Source: Planctomycetota bacterium (GTDB lineage: Bacteria > Planctomycetota > J058). From it: DNA of 64,000 nucleotides. Shown here one piece after another: positions 52,444 to 63,007 of this stretch (within the stretch, counting starts at the first letter, position 1; each line of letters starts with the position of its first letter). The stretch lies in assembly GCA_023954375.1 (NCBI GenBank), contig JAMLIC010000042.1, forward strand, positions 1 through 64,000. Direction: 5' to 3'. A model generated the notes under the pieces. The model searched no databases, was not told the DNA's origin, and saw nothing but the letters and a program-made list of their open reading frames with translations. The position numbers were made by a program, and so were the translations under genes.

Positions 52444-55140
52444 TCAGAGTGTGCGCTCGGAGTGCTTGCGGCCGTTGAAGCTGAGCACCTTCCGACGCTT
52501 CTCGACGCTCGTCTCGATGTGGACCGGGCGGTTCCAGATCATCTGCAGGTTCCGCAGCACGTCCTTGGCCTGCTCCTGCTGCAGGTCGTGGCCGTCGTGG
52601 CGGTGGACGAGGTAGAGCTCGCCCCGGTTCTCGTAGTTGCCGCTCTCGACGTGGATGAACGGGTTACCCCAGTTCGTCAGCTCGAAGAGCAGCTTCTCCT
52701 TGATCTGCTTGAACTCGCGGCTGGCGATCACGTACTCGCCGCTCTGCTTCGAGTACTCGAACGTGAACAGCTTCTGCTCGCGCGCGAAGTCCTCGGTGAG
52801 GAACTCGTCGATGAACAGGATGTCGTTGTAGATGCGCCGGACCTCGAAGATCTTCTCCCGCCCCTTGCCGAGCTTTCGGTCCCAGGTGCGCTTCTTCTCC
52901 GCGTCGTCGCACTCGTCCCACTCGGCGCCGAACTTGCCCTTGTTCCAGCGCTCCTCGATGTCGCGGAAGAGCTCGATCCCGACCTTGTACGGGTTCAGGA
53001 CCCCAGGCCGCGTTCCCATCGTGCCCGCGTGGTGATCGGCGTAGTCGACCACCTCGTCGTCCGTGAGGACCTTCGTGGTCATCAGGGTCGAGTGCCAGTA
53101 CGAGTTGTGGTTCACGAAGCCGCAGGCGGCGTAGCGGTGCGTCTCCTCGACCGTGATGTCGTAGACGTCACCCCGCCCTCGCGCGAGCGAGACGACCTCG
53201 TCCTCCCAGCGCTCCTCCTTGAACCAGCTCCGCTCGGCCACGTAGGCCTCGAGCGCGGCCTGCTTCCGGGCCAGCCCGAAGCCCACCTTCTCGGCGAACA
53301 GCGCCGCCGCGCGCCCGGCCGCGTGCACATGCCAGCAGCCGTCGCCCTGCCGCCGCCGGCGGGTCAGGACCCCGTAGTTGAGGAGCAGGAGCTGCACCTG
53401 CTCGGCGAGGGCGTCGCTGGTCGTGCTGAGGATCACCCCCTGCTTGCCCGCGTGCCCGTCACAGTCGAAGTAGGCGCGCAGGAACGCCCGCACGACGGGC
53501 TCGGGCGAGCGCAGGACGACGTCCGGGATCCGCTTCTCGCGCGCGCTCGGCCCGTGCGTCAGGCCGAGGCCCTCGGTGAGGAAGTCGGCCAGGGTCTCCG
53601 AGTGCAGCAGCACGCGCCAGCGGCCGCCATCGCGCTTCATGCGGGGTTCGAGACCGAACAGGTCCCGCGCGAGGTCGTGGAACTCCTGCGCCTGCTCGTC
53701 GTCGCCCGTGGTCAGGCCGAGGTTCCGCTTCACGCGGCTGATGTGGCCGTCCCCCACCAGGTAGCCGAGGAACGAACCGAGGCGCTCGTCGACGACCCGC
53801 GGGATCGTGACGGGCGCGCGCCGCGTGAGGAGCGTCGCGGGCCGGTGCGGGCAGTCGTACAGCGCGAGCGCGAGACGGATGGCCGACGCGTCCTTGACGG
53901 ATCTCCCCGCGCGATGCCGGTGGACGTTGGTGATGTTCGTGCCTGCCAGCCTGGCGACATCGGTCAGCTGCATGCGCCGACGGGGACGCCACGAGAGCTC
54001 GACGACGTGCTCCGCCCAGAGCCCCTGGCCGCCCGACACCCTGAGCTCGTCACCGACGCGCAGCTCGTCGAGGCGCCGCCACGAACCGTCCGGCAGCATC
54101 AGCCGGTGGTTGTTGGAGCCGACGAGCCGCAGACCTCGGCGCGTCCGCACCTCGATGGTCTCGTGGTCCCGGATGATGTTCCGATCGCTGACCGCCCGCA
54201 CGACGTCGCCGTCACACACGTTTGACGCGTCGCCGGACACCAACGCACGCATCGTGATCAGGCCAGAATCGGTGAACACTAGCGAATCCGGCGCCAAACA
54301 GGCCCATCCTTCGTTCATTACCTTTGTCATGGCCTGCGGAACAAAATAATAAGCTTCTTCCCGCACCATCGACAGGATGTCCCGCTGCCAGCGCTCGAGC
54401 GGCGCGTGCTCGATCATGAACAGGAGCACGTCGCGCTCGGGCTGCTCGGGGAAGTTCTTGCTCTTCTCGATGGCCTCGGTGAGCCGCTTCTTCTGCTCCT
54501 CCATGAACTCGGGCGGGTTGACGTAGCGGTCCATGTACTCCTTGGACCGGAGCTTCCTGGGCACCGCCCGCTGCGGCTCGTCGTCCTCGTGCGCCTTCTC
54601 GCGCCGCCGCTTGATGAACGGCGAGTGCATGTCGATCAGGTTGTCGAGCGACATGCACGCGTCGAGGAAGCGCTCGACCTCCTCGTGGCCGTGCCGCTCC
54701 GCGTAGCGGCGGATCTTCGTCCCGTGGTTCGCCATCTCGTCGATCATCTTGCGGTTGGTCTTGGCGAACCACAGGTTGTTCTTGAAGAAGTCGGCGTGCC
54801 CGCACACGTGGCTCATGACCAGCTTCTGGTCCATGAGCGAGTTCGACTTCATCAGGTAGGCGTAGCAGGGGTCGTTGTTGATGACGAGCTCGTAGATCTT
54901 CTGCAGGCCGTACGTGTAGCCCTTGGAGAGCTGCTCGTACTCCATGCCGAACTTCCAGTGCGGGTAGCGGGTGGGGAACCCGCCGTAGGCGGCGACCTCG
55001 TTGATCTCGTCGTAGTCGAGGAGCTCGAAGCAGATCTCCCAGAAGTCGAGCCCCATGGCGCGGGCGTAGGCGGTGATCCGGCGGGCCCACTCGGCCAGCT
55101 CCGGCGTCAGGCCCCCCCGCGGCCGCTCGTGATACGCCAC
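52444..55140 (-). CDS. spoVR: SpoVR-family protein interrupted by an intein
   Basis: An 898-residue precursor. The SpoVR extein is residues 1-280 plus 680-898 (about 499 residues, normal for the family), with FWEICFELLDYDEINEVAAY, SHVCGHADFFKNN, FVPQAMTKVMNEGWA and SYWHSTLMT; the last two are adjacent in ordinary SpoVR. Residues 281-679 are the intein, listed separately. SpoVR proteins are regularly encoded with PrkA and YeaH/DUF444, as here (ATG abuts the YeaH stop), and act in stationary-phase or sporulation-type stress responses; the molecular activity is not settled. Splicing would restore the conserved NEGWA-SYWH motif exactly. Confidence 0.93.
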   Translation of the reverse strand: MAYHERPRGGLTPELAEWARRITAYARAMGLDFWEICFELLDYDEINEVAAYGGFPTRYPHWKFGMEYEQLSKGYTYGLQKIYELVINNDPCYAYLMKSNSLMDQKLVMSHVCGHADFFKNNLWFAKTNRKMIDEMANHGTKIRRYAERHGHEEVERFLDACMSLDNLIDMHSPFIKRRREKAHEDDEPQRAVPRKLRSKEYMDRYVNPPEFMEEQKKRLTEAIEKSKNFPEQPERDVLLFMIEHAPLERWQRDILSMVREEAYYFVPQAMTKVMNEGWACLAPDSLVFTDSGLITMRALVSGDASNVCDGDVVRAVSDRNIIRDHETIEVRTRRGLRLVGSNNHRLMLPDGSWRRLDELRVGDELRVSGGQGLWAEHVVELSWRPRRRMQLTDVARLAGTNITNVHRHRAGRSVKDASAIRLALALYDCPHRPATLLTRRAPVTIPRVVDERLGSFLGYLVGDGHISRVKRNLGLTTGDDEQAQEFHDLARDLFGLEPRMKRDGGRWRVLLHSETLADFLTEGLGLTHGPSAREKRIPDVVLRSPEPVVRAFLRAYFDCDGHAGKQGVILSTTSDALAEQVQLLLLNYGVLTRRRRQGDGCWHVHAAGRAAALFAEKVGFGLARKQAALEAYVAERSWFKEERWEDEVVSLARGRGDVYDITVEETHRYAACGFVNHNSYWHSTLMTTKVLTDDEVVDYADHHAGTMGTRPGVLNPYKVGIELFRDIEERWNKGKFGAEWDECDDAEKKRTWDRKLGKGREKIFEVRRIYNDILFIDEFLTEDFAREQKLFTFEYSKQSGEYVIASREFKQIKEKLLFELTNWGNPFIHVESGNYENRGELYLVHRHDGHDLQQEQAKDVLRNLQMIWNRPVHIETSVEKRRKVLSFNGRKHSERTL
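53104..54300 (-). mobile_element. Intein with LAGLIDADG homing endonuclease in SpoVR
   Basis: 399 residues from Cys281 to Asn679, with Ser680 as the +1 nucleophile. Splicing blocks: A, CLAPDSLVFTDSGLIT; B, GSNNHRLMLPDG; F, DVYDITVEETHRYAACGF; G, VNHN before Ser. Endonuclease blocks: LGSFLGYLVGDGHIS (near 455) and VRAFLRAYFDCDGHAG (near 550), both with the acidic catalytic residue. Between block B and the endonuclease lies an HTH-like segment (LTDVARLAGTNITNVHRHRA). All residues needed for splicing and cutting appear present, so it is probably active or only recently inactive. Confidence 0.93.
54301..54360 (-). other. spoVR: AT-rich N-extein tract beside the intein (putative co-conversion tract)
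   Basis: These 60 bp encode residues 261-280, EEAYYFVPQAMTKVMNEGWA. They are 27/60 G+C (45%) by direct count and use GAA, TAT, TTT, GTT, ACA and GTA codons, while the code beyond 54360 and after the intein (TCG TAC TGG CAC) returns to the GC-rich style. The protein sequence itself is ordinary SpoVR, so only the DNA looks foreign. Confidence 0.75.
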
Positions 55141-56247
55141 CTAGCGCCCCTTGCCCAGGAAGTCCTTGATCGAGTCATAGATCTCCTCGCGGCTGGAAAT
55201 CGTGCTGAGGATGATGCGCTCGTCCTTCTCGAACGAGGCCCGCAGGTCCTTGATGAACTGGCCGCTGCCGTAGGCGCTCTTCACCTGCCCGTAGCAGAAG
55301 ACGTTCACGCGCGGGAGCAGGTGCTCGTCGAGGAGCTTGATGCAGCGGCGCGTGTCGTCGCCGCCCCAGTTGTCGCCGTCGGAGAAGTGGAACGGGTAGA
55401 TGTTCCAGTCGTCGGGCGGGAACTGCTCGTCGATGAGCCGGTTGCACAGCTCGTAGGCGCTCGAGATCTTCGTCCCGCCGCTCTCGCGGATGTGGAAGAA
55501 GGTGTGCTGGTCCACCTCCTTCGCCGTCGCGTCGTGGACGATGTAGCGGCTCTCGATGTTCTTGTACTGGCTGCGCAGCCAGGTATCGATCCAGAAGGAC
55601 TCGATCCTGACGATCTCCTTCTGCTCGAAGCCCATCGAGCCCGAGACGTCCATCATGTAGATGATCACCGCGTTCGCCTCGGGCTCGCGGTGCGTCTTCC
55701 AGGAGCGGTAGCGCTTGTCCTCGCGGATCGGCAGCACGAGCGGGTCGTCAGGGTCGTACTCGCCCGACGAGATCTGCCGCAGCAGCGCCTGCTTGAAGGT
55801 GCGCTTGAAGTGGCGCAGGCTCTCGGGGCCGCTGCGGTGGATGCCGGTGTAGACGTCCTTCTCCGAGGCGATGGCCTTCTTGCCCTTGGGCTCGATCCGG
55901 GGGAGCTCCAGCTCCTCGCCCAGGATCTTGGCCAGCTCCCCGAGCTCGACGTCGACCTCGAGGACGTGCTCGCCCGGGTTCTCGCCGGCCTCGCCCGGGC
56001 CCCCCGGCTGGTCGCCCTTGCCCAGCGGCTGGCCGATGTCGCCCTCGCCCTGGCCGACGCCGCCGGTGTCCTGGGTGCCGTAGCGGAAGCGGGGGAGCTG
56101 GATCTGCGGCAGGGGGATCGAGACGACGTTGCGCCCCTTGCGGCCGATGAGCTCCCCCTTGGTGATGTACTTGCGGAGCTCCTTCTTGATCTTCCCGCGG
56201 ACGATCTGCTTGAACCGCGAGCTGTCACGGCCGATCTTGTTGGTCAC
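55141..56247 (-). CDS. yeaH: YeaH/DUF444 family protein
   Basis: A 368-residue protein with an N-terminal basic segment (RFKQIVRGKIKKELRKYITKG), a Gly/Pro-rich linker with GQGEGDIG, and a C-terminal von Willebrand A-like domain with the MIDAS start MMDVSGSMG. FRYGTQDTGGVG and HTFFHIRESGGTKISSAY are typical DUF444 stretches. In other bacteria it is encoded with, and is thought to work with, the PrkA kinase in stress adaptation. It sits between prkA (35 bp away) and spoVR (adjacent with no gap), so the three form one operon. Confidence 0.93.
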   Translation of the reverse strand: MTNKIGRDSSRFKQIVRGKIKKELRKYITKGELIGRKGRNVVSIPLPQIQLPRFRYGTQDTGGVGQGEGDIGQPLGKGDQPGGPGEAGENPGEHVLEVDVELGELAKILGEELELPRIEPKGKKAIASEKDVYTGIHRSGPESLRHFKRTFKQALLRQISSGEYDPDDPLVLPIREDKRYRSWKTHREPEANAVIIYMMDVSGSMGFEQKEIVRIESFWIDTWLRSQYKNIESRYIVHDATAKEVDQHTFFHIRESGGTKISSAYELCNRLIDEQFPPDDWNIYPFHFSDGDNWGGDDTRRCIKLLDEHLLPRVNVFCYGQVKSAYGSGQFIKDLRASFEKDERIILSTISSREEIYDSIKDFLGKGR

Positions 56248-56282
56248 GCGCCCGCGCCTCCGCTCGTCTCCCCGGGGTCAGC

Positions 56283-58337
<2,055 letters not shown>

Positions 58338-58531
58338 CTCTCGACCGACGGGGGACCAGCGCGGCGCGCCACGCGCGACGCGGTGGGCATGATACCCCTG
58401 ACCTGCGTGATGTGCGGGCGGGGCCCGGCACGTTACCCGAGGGTCAGTCTAGAGCGTCGGCGCGGCTTCGTCAGGCCGTGGCCCGGTGGGCCGACGTGAC
58501 CCTTCGACCTGACCCGACGGGAGACGGGGCG

Positions 58532-58918
58532 TTACGCTGGGTCGACCCGCCGCGCCCGCGCTCGGGATGGGCGGCGGCGGTCCAGGTCGATGAGGCCCGC
58601 GGCCTCGAGCAGGGGCAGCACGTAGGACGCGACGGCGTGGTCCCGGTTCTCGCTCGAGAGCACGGCGAGGAGGACGTCGTCCGAGGTGCGCACCCACCCC
58701 TCCGGGTCGTCGGCGCCCAGGTCGCGCAGGGCCTTGAGGCCCCCGTCGAAGGCCTCGGCGCGCAGCGTCACGGCGCCGCCGCGCGAGGTCTTGACCTCGA
58801 GCCCGTCGGGCGTCTGCGCCCTGATGGTGAACGGACGCGACGAGGCGCCGGCGCCTGGCGTCTGGAAGGTGCGCCGGGTGAGGTCGGGGAGGGCGAGCAC
58901 GGCGTCGAAGGCGTCCAT
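58532..58918 (-). CDS. Small protein of unknown function
   Basis: A 128-residue protein: TFQTPGAGASSRPFTIRAQT, GLEVKTSRGGAVTLRAEAF and RTSDDVLLAVLSSENRDHAV suggest a beta-sheet start and helical end. No family recognised. It lies ten bases after the broken NUDIX gene on the same strand and could be the last gene of that operon. Confidence 0.6.
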   Translation of the reverse strand: MDAFDAVLALPDLTRRTFQTPGAGASSRPFTIRAQTPDGLEVKTSRGGAVTLRAEAFDGGLKALRDLGADDPEGWVRTSDDVLLAVLSSENRDHAVASYVLPLLEAAGLIDLDRRRPSRARARRVDPA

Positions 58919-58927
58919 GCCGGCAGT

Positions 58928-59168
58928 CTACACGCCGACGTCGTTCGGCCGGTCCGGGGGCCGTCGCGCAGGAGCGCCGCGAGGGCGCGCGCGAGCCCGC
59001 GCGGCGCGAACACCTCCGTCGAGGCGAGCAGCTCGTCTCGCCGGGCTCGAGCCCGCCGCCGGGCGTCGCCCACCAGGCCCGCCCCTCATGCTCGAAGCGC
59101 ACCAGGAGCACGCGGTCGGCCGGGTCGAGGACGAGCGCCCGGGCCGCCTCGCGCAGCTCGGGCGTCAC
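58928..59168 (-). pseudogene. NUDIX hydrolase remnant with internal deletion and frameshift
   Basis: A GTG overlapping the ligase stop begins 44 residues of a good NUDIX N-terminus (ELREAARALVLDPADRVLLV, ending WWATPGGGLEPGE). At about 59037 the sequence jumps to a NUDIX-like C-terminus in another frame (ELLASTEVFAPRGLARALA, ALLRDG). The rest of the NUDIX box (REUXEEXGU) and about 70 residues are missing. The end also needs one more C in a C5 run near 58965 to read a normal tail (PPDRPNDVGV) to the TAG at 58928. It cannot make an active hydrolase. Confidence 0.72.
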
Positions 59169-60910
59169 CTGAGGGTCCGCACGTCGTCGCGGCGCGCGCG
59201 CGCCCCGAGCCCGCGCGCGAGGAGGTCGCGGCGGAGCTTGAGCGAGGTGGTGCGCGGGAAGGGCTCGGGCGCGACGAGGAGGCCGGCGGGGCGCAGATGC
59301 TCGGGGAGGGCGCGCGCGCGCCGGGCGGCCTCCCCGACCAGCCCGTCGACGAGGGCGTCGGTCGCCCCGCGCGGGCGGACGACGAGGAGCAGGCGCTCGT
59401 CCTCGCCCGGCCGGGCGGGCCAGACGGCGTGCGCGGCCACGACCGCGTGCTCCTCGGCCGCCGGCAGCCCGTCGAAGCGCCCCTCGACCTCCTCCGGGTA
59501 GACGTTCTTGCCCCCGGCGGTGACGACCATGTGCTTCTGGCGCCCGACGAGGCGCAGGTGCCCCGCGGCGTCGATCACGCCCAGGTCGCCCGTGCGCAGC
59601 CAGCCGTCGACGAGCGCCTCGCGCGTGAGGTCGGGGTCGTCGAGGTAGCCCTGGAACACCTGCGGGCCGCGCACGACGACCTCGCCCACCCCGTCGGGGC
59701 CGCGGCCGTCGATGCGCACGTCGGTCCCCGGCAGCGGCAGGCCGACCGTGTCGTCGCGGAAGGGGCGCAGGTCGTTGACCGTCACCACGGCGCACGCCTC
59801 GGTCAGGCCGTAGCCGATCGCCACCGGCAGCCCGAGGTCGTAGAGGGTCCGCGCCGTGTCGCGCGGCACGAACGCGCCGCCGGCGAAGATGCGGGCGAGC
59901 CGGCCGCCGAGCGCGCGATGGACGGGGGCGAGGAGCGCGCGGCTGAGCGCCTCGCGGGGGCGGTCGCGCGTGAGCCAGGCGTTGAGCGCGCGCACGCCGC
60001 GCAGCCCGGTCGCGGCCAGGCCCTGCTGGGCGTCGAGGCGCTCGGCGATGCGGCGCTCGAGCGCCTGCAGGAGCGCCGGGACGGCCGAGAGGTGCGTGAC
60101 GCCGTGGTCCTGGCAGGCGCGCACGAGCCACTCGGGGCGCAGCGTCCGCAGGTGGACCACGCGGGCGCCGCAGAGGACCGGCACGAGGAAGCCGCACATG
60201 AAGTCGAGCGCGTGGTTCGTGGGGAGCACCGAGAGGTAGACGTCGTCCTCGGCGAGCGGGTAGAGCGTCGCCAGCGCCTCGAGCTGGCTCAGATAGCTCC
60301 GGTGCGTGAGGACGCACCCCTTCGGCCGGCCGCCGGTCGTGCCCGAGGAGTAGACGATCGCCGCCGGCGCGTCGCGCTCGCCAGTGACCGGGGTCCAGGG
60401 CGCCGCCCGCGCCCCGGCGAGCACGTCGTCCCAGCCGAGCCCGGGGGACGGGTCGCCGAGCGGGCCGTCGACGAGGGTCGTCTCGAGCGTCCGGGGGAGG
60501 TCGCGGAGCCGGCGCCACACGGGGCCGTCGGTGAGGAGCGCGCGCGCCTTGCAGTGCGCGAGGAGCCGCCCCAGCTCGGGCCCCTCGGCGCGGGCGTCGA
60601 GCGGCACGAGGACGCAGCCCAGCCCGAGCCCCGCGAGCGCGCCCTCGAGCCAGCGCGGGCCGTTCGCCATGGCGATCGCCAGCCGGTCGCCGGGTCCCAT
60701 GCCGCGGGCGGCCAGCCAGCCCGCCAGCCGGCCGGCCTCCTGCGCCGCCTCGCGGAACGTGCGCTGGACCTCGACCCGGCCGCGGTCGGTCAGGACGAGG
60801 AAGGGGTTCGTCCGGTGGGCGTGGACCGCGTCGGCGAGCGCCGGCCCGAGCGACGGGTAGCGGTCGAGGCGGAAGGCGCGGCGCGTCGGGTCGAGCGGGG
60901 CGGCGAACAC
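59165..60910 (-). CDS. AMP-dependent acyl ligase
   Basis: A 581-residue adenylate-forming enzyme. P-loop IVYSSGTTGGRPKG, IGYGLTEACAVVTV, GWLRTGDLGVIDAAGHLRLVGR (Asp for ribose), AGGKNVYPEEVE and the C-terminal TTSLKLRRDLL with the candidate catalytic Lys. It begins one base after a stand-alone acyl carrier protein, so it most likely charges that ACP with a fatty or other carboxylic acid; CoA ligase activity is the alternative. GTG start. The lack of the FAAL-type SWLPxxHD motif (here LSVLPTNHALDFM) separates it from the FAAL at 36-38 kb. Confidence 0.9.
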   Translation of the reverse strand: MFAAPLDPTRRAFRLDRYPSLGPALADAVHAHRTNPFLVLTDRGRVEVQRTFREAAQEAGRLAGWLAARGMGPGDRLAIAMANGPRWLEGALAGLGLGCVLVPLDARAEGPELGRLLAHCKARALLTDGPVWRRLRDLPRTLETTLVDGPLGDPSPGLGWDDVLAGARAAPWTPVTGERDAPAAIVYSSGTTGGRPKGCVLTHRSYLSQLEALATLYPLAEDDVYLSVLPTNHALDFMCGFLVPVLCGARVVHLRTLRPEWLVRACQDHGVTHLSAVPALLQALERRIAERLDAQQGLAATGLRGVRALNAWLTRDRPREALSRALLAPVHRALGGRLARIFAGGAFVPRDTARTLYDLGLPVAIGYGLTEACAVVTVNDLRPFRDDTVGLPLPGTDVRIDGRGPDGVGEVVVRGPQVFQGYLDDPDLTREALVDGWLRTGDLGVIDAAGHLRLVGRQKHMVVTAGGKNVYPEEVEGRFDGLPAAEEHAVVAAHAVWPARPGEDERLLLVVRPRGATDALVDGLVGEAARRARALPEHLRPAGLLVAPEPFPRTTSLKLRRDLLARGLGARARRDDVRTLR

Positions 60911-60911
60911 G

Positions 60912-61154
60912 TCAGAGCCGCTCGCGGACCTTGCGCGCGAGGTCCGCGAAGCTGCGCACCTCGGCCAGCTCGTAGTCCGGGAGCTCGACCCCGAGCTCGA
61001 GCTCGAGGGCGCTGAGCAGGTCGAGCGCCTGCACGCTGTCGACGCCGAGCGCCTGGAACAGGTCGTCGTCGGGCCGGAGCGCGCCGGCGTCCAGGCGGAA
61101 GCGGGCCCGGGTCAGCTCGAGGATGCGGTCGGTCACGCGGGCGAGGTCGTCCAC
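60912..61154 (-). CDS. Acyl carrier protein
   Basis: An 80-residue carrier protein from GTG 61154: acidic, four-helix pattern, phosphopantetheine site GVDSVQALDLL (DSV in place of DSL), then ELGVELPDYELAEVRSF. The frame runs further upstream to 61268, but that part is not ACP-like. Its stop is one base before the ligase start, so the pair is one loading unit distinct from the housekeeping fatty-acid ACP. Confidence 0.87.
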   Translation of the reverse strand: MDDLARVTDRILELTRARFRLDAGALRPDDDLFQALGVDSVQALDLLSALELELGVELPDYELAEVRSFADLARKVRERL

Positions 61155-61335
61155 GCGCCCGAGTGTGCGCGACGGGCCGGCGCGAGGCCAGGGGGCCCCG
61201 TCCTCGGCGCGCTCGTCGGTCGACGTGATCGAGCGCCCGGCGCGCGGGCTCACACGGGACATGGTCACGGGGTGGAGCGGAGCGACGACCGAGGCGTAGC
61301 CGCGGCGGCCGTGACGAGGCGGCCACGGCCGTCGA

Positions 61336-61689
61336 TCACGTCGAGGGGTCGCGGTGCAGGCGCGCGCGCCAGCCCTTGCGGACCCTGAGCGACACCGCCC
61401 CGTGCGACCAGCCGTCGAAGCGGCGCCGCAGCAGGGCCAGGATGCGCCGCGCCGTCGACCGGTCGGCGATCCCCGACACCTCGAGCCCGTAGAGGTCCTG
61501 CAGCACGTCGACCGCCTCGAAGTCGCTCAGCCACGAGTAGCCACCTTCGGCGAGCGCGGCCAGCGCGTCGCCCCGGTGTCCGAGGAGCTCGGGGGAGAAG
61601 CGGAAGCGGTCCATCGTGTCGGCAGCATGGCACCGCCAGGCGCGCCGCGCCCGTGTCTCCAGCCTCTCAAGCCACCGAGCGGGCGTCAC
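61336..61689 (-). CDS. Small protein of unknown function
   Basis: A 117-residue protein (GTG 61689), or 92 residues from ATG 61614, neither with a clear ribosome site. Sequence such as GGYSWLSDFEAVDVLQDLYG, DRSTARRILALLRRRFDGW and VRKGWRARLHR reads as a compact helical, positively charged, possibly nucleic-acid-binding protein. No family recognised. It lies 181 bp upstream of the ACP. Confidence 0.55.
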   Translation of the reverse strand: MTPARWLERLETRARRAWRCHAADTMDRFRFSPELLGHRGDALAALAEGGYSWLSDFEAVDVLQDLYGLEVSGIADRSTARRILALLRRRFDGWSHGAVSLRVRKGWRARLHRDPST

Positions 61690-61877
61690 GCCCGCGAACC
61701 AGGGAAAAGCCCGGATGTCGGCAGCCTCCGGGCGCTACCTCACCTGGGGCATGGGACGAAACCTGAGAATCGGATACTCAATGACTGAGCGCGTTCGCCG
61801 CTCAAAAGGGGGGGAAGATGACGACGATCCGGGGCCCGGTCCCTGCTCGCCTCACGCCCAGGGAGGTCGTGAGCTGA

Positions 61878-62252
61878 TTGCGGGTACTCCTCGTGGACGA
61901 CGATCCGACCGTGCTGCGCTTCCTGGCCGACGTCCTCGGCGCCCGAGGCCATGAGGTGCTGGCCGTCCAGGCGGTCGGGGCCGGAGACCTCGGTCGTTGC
62001 GCCGAGGTCGTGGCCGCCGGACCCGTGGACGCGCTCTTCGTCGACCTCCGCATGCCCCTCGACCCCGCGGAGGTGGTCGCGACGGTCCGGGGCAGGGCGC
62101 CGGCGGCGATCGTCATCCTGTGCACCGGCTCGGAGGTGCGCCCCGAGGACCACACGCGCATCCAGCCCGACGCGGTGCTGAAGAAGCCGTTCACCTCCGG
62201 AGAGCTGGCGCGGGCGCTGGAGGCCGCCCGGCGGGCAGGTGAGGAGCGGTGA
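61878..62252 (+). CDS. Stand-alone response regulator receiver protein
   Basis: A 124-residue CheY-like receiver from TTG 61878 (GGGAGG 11 bp upstream). The acidic triad VDDDP, phosphoacceptor Asp in FVDLRMPL, Thr in ILCTGSE and Lys in VLKKPF are all intact. No output domain. It is followed 25 bp on by a LuxR-type HTH protein without a receiver; together they resemble a NarL-type regulator split into two genes. Confidence 0.88.
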   Translation: MRVLLVDDDPTVLRFLADVLGARGHEVLAVQAVGAGDLGRCAEVVAAGPVDALFVDLRMPLDPAEVVATVRGRAPAAIVILCTGSEVRPEDHTRIQPDAVLKKPFTSGELARALEAARRAGEER

Positions 62253-62277
62253 CAGCAAGCTTCGAGGAACGGAGCGC

Positions 62278-62916
62278 ATGAACCGGGCTGGCGACGGCGA
62301 CGAGCGGCTGGCCGGAGGCGCTCGACAGCGCGCGGAGTTGGACGAAGCGGCCCTCCCCCCGCTCTTCCGCCTCGTCCAGTGTGACGGCGGTGACCTGGAG
62401 GCGCCCCCGCTCAACCCGGCCGCCCAGCGGCTGGTCCTCGACGAGGTCCTGCGCGGCGCGCTCCGGCGGCTCTCGGCCGAGGCGCGGGGAACGGGCCGCT
62501 GGAGGGCGGACTCGGTCGTCGACCGGGGCGTCACCTGGCTCGTGCTGGTGTGCCCGGTCGCCGGCGACGCGGCCCAGGCGCTGCTCCTTCCCCTGACCAG
62601 CGAGGCCGACCCGAGCCGCATCGACGCGCTCGCGCCGGGGATCACGCCCCGCGAGCGCGAGGTGCTCGTCCTGTCCCTCCACGGGCGCACGCCGCGCGAG
62701 ATCGCCGCCGACCTGGGGATCAGCTGGCACACGGTGCGCACGCACCTGAAGCGGGCCTACCGGGCCCTGGGCGTGTCCAGCCGGGCCGAGGCGCTCTCCG
62801 CGGTGTCCGACGGCATGGCGCCGCGCGTCGACATCGGCCTGATCGCCCCGCCGTCGCGCCGCCCGACCACCCGTCGTCGCCGCTGGTCCGGCCGCGCGCG
62901 CGACGAGGAGGGCTGA
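62278..62916 (+). CDS. LuxR-type HTH transcriptional regulator
   Basis: A 212-residue protein starting after GAGGAACGGAG (an overlapping GTG at 62239 is possible). Residues about 120-175 are a GerE/LuxR helix-turn-helix: ITPREREVLVLSLHGRTPRE, ADLGISWHTVRTHLKRAY and ALGVSSRAEALS. The N-terminal 110 residues have no recognised sensor, only mixed alpha/beta sequence (VTWLVLVCPVAGDAAQALLL). The tail is Arg-rich. Likely partner of the receiver protein upstream. Confidence 0.87.
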   Translation: MNRAGDGDERLAGGARQRAELDEAALPPLFRLVQCDGGDLEAPPLNPAAQRLVLDEVLRGALRRLSAEARGTGRWRADSVVDRGVTWLVLVCPVAGDAAQALLLPLTSEADPSRIDALAPGITPREREVLVLSLHGRTPREIAADLGISWHTVRTHLKRAYRALGVSSRAEALSAVSDGMAPRVDIGLIAPPSRRPTTRRRRWSGRARDEEG

Positions 62917-63007
62917 CCGGCGCGGGGCCGGAGGCCGCCGCTGCCGGCCGTCCCGCGCGCCCGGGGCGGCGCGGCCCGCGAGCACGACGCGGCTACAATC
63001 CGCGCCC

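Noticed and set aside
53730..53992. Separate small genes inside the intein region on the minus strand
   Set aside because: They are out-of-frame shadows; the intein reads continuously with the SpoVR exteins and carries all its blocks.
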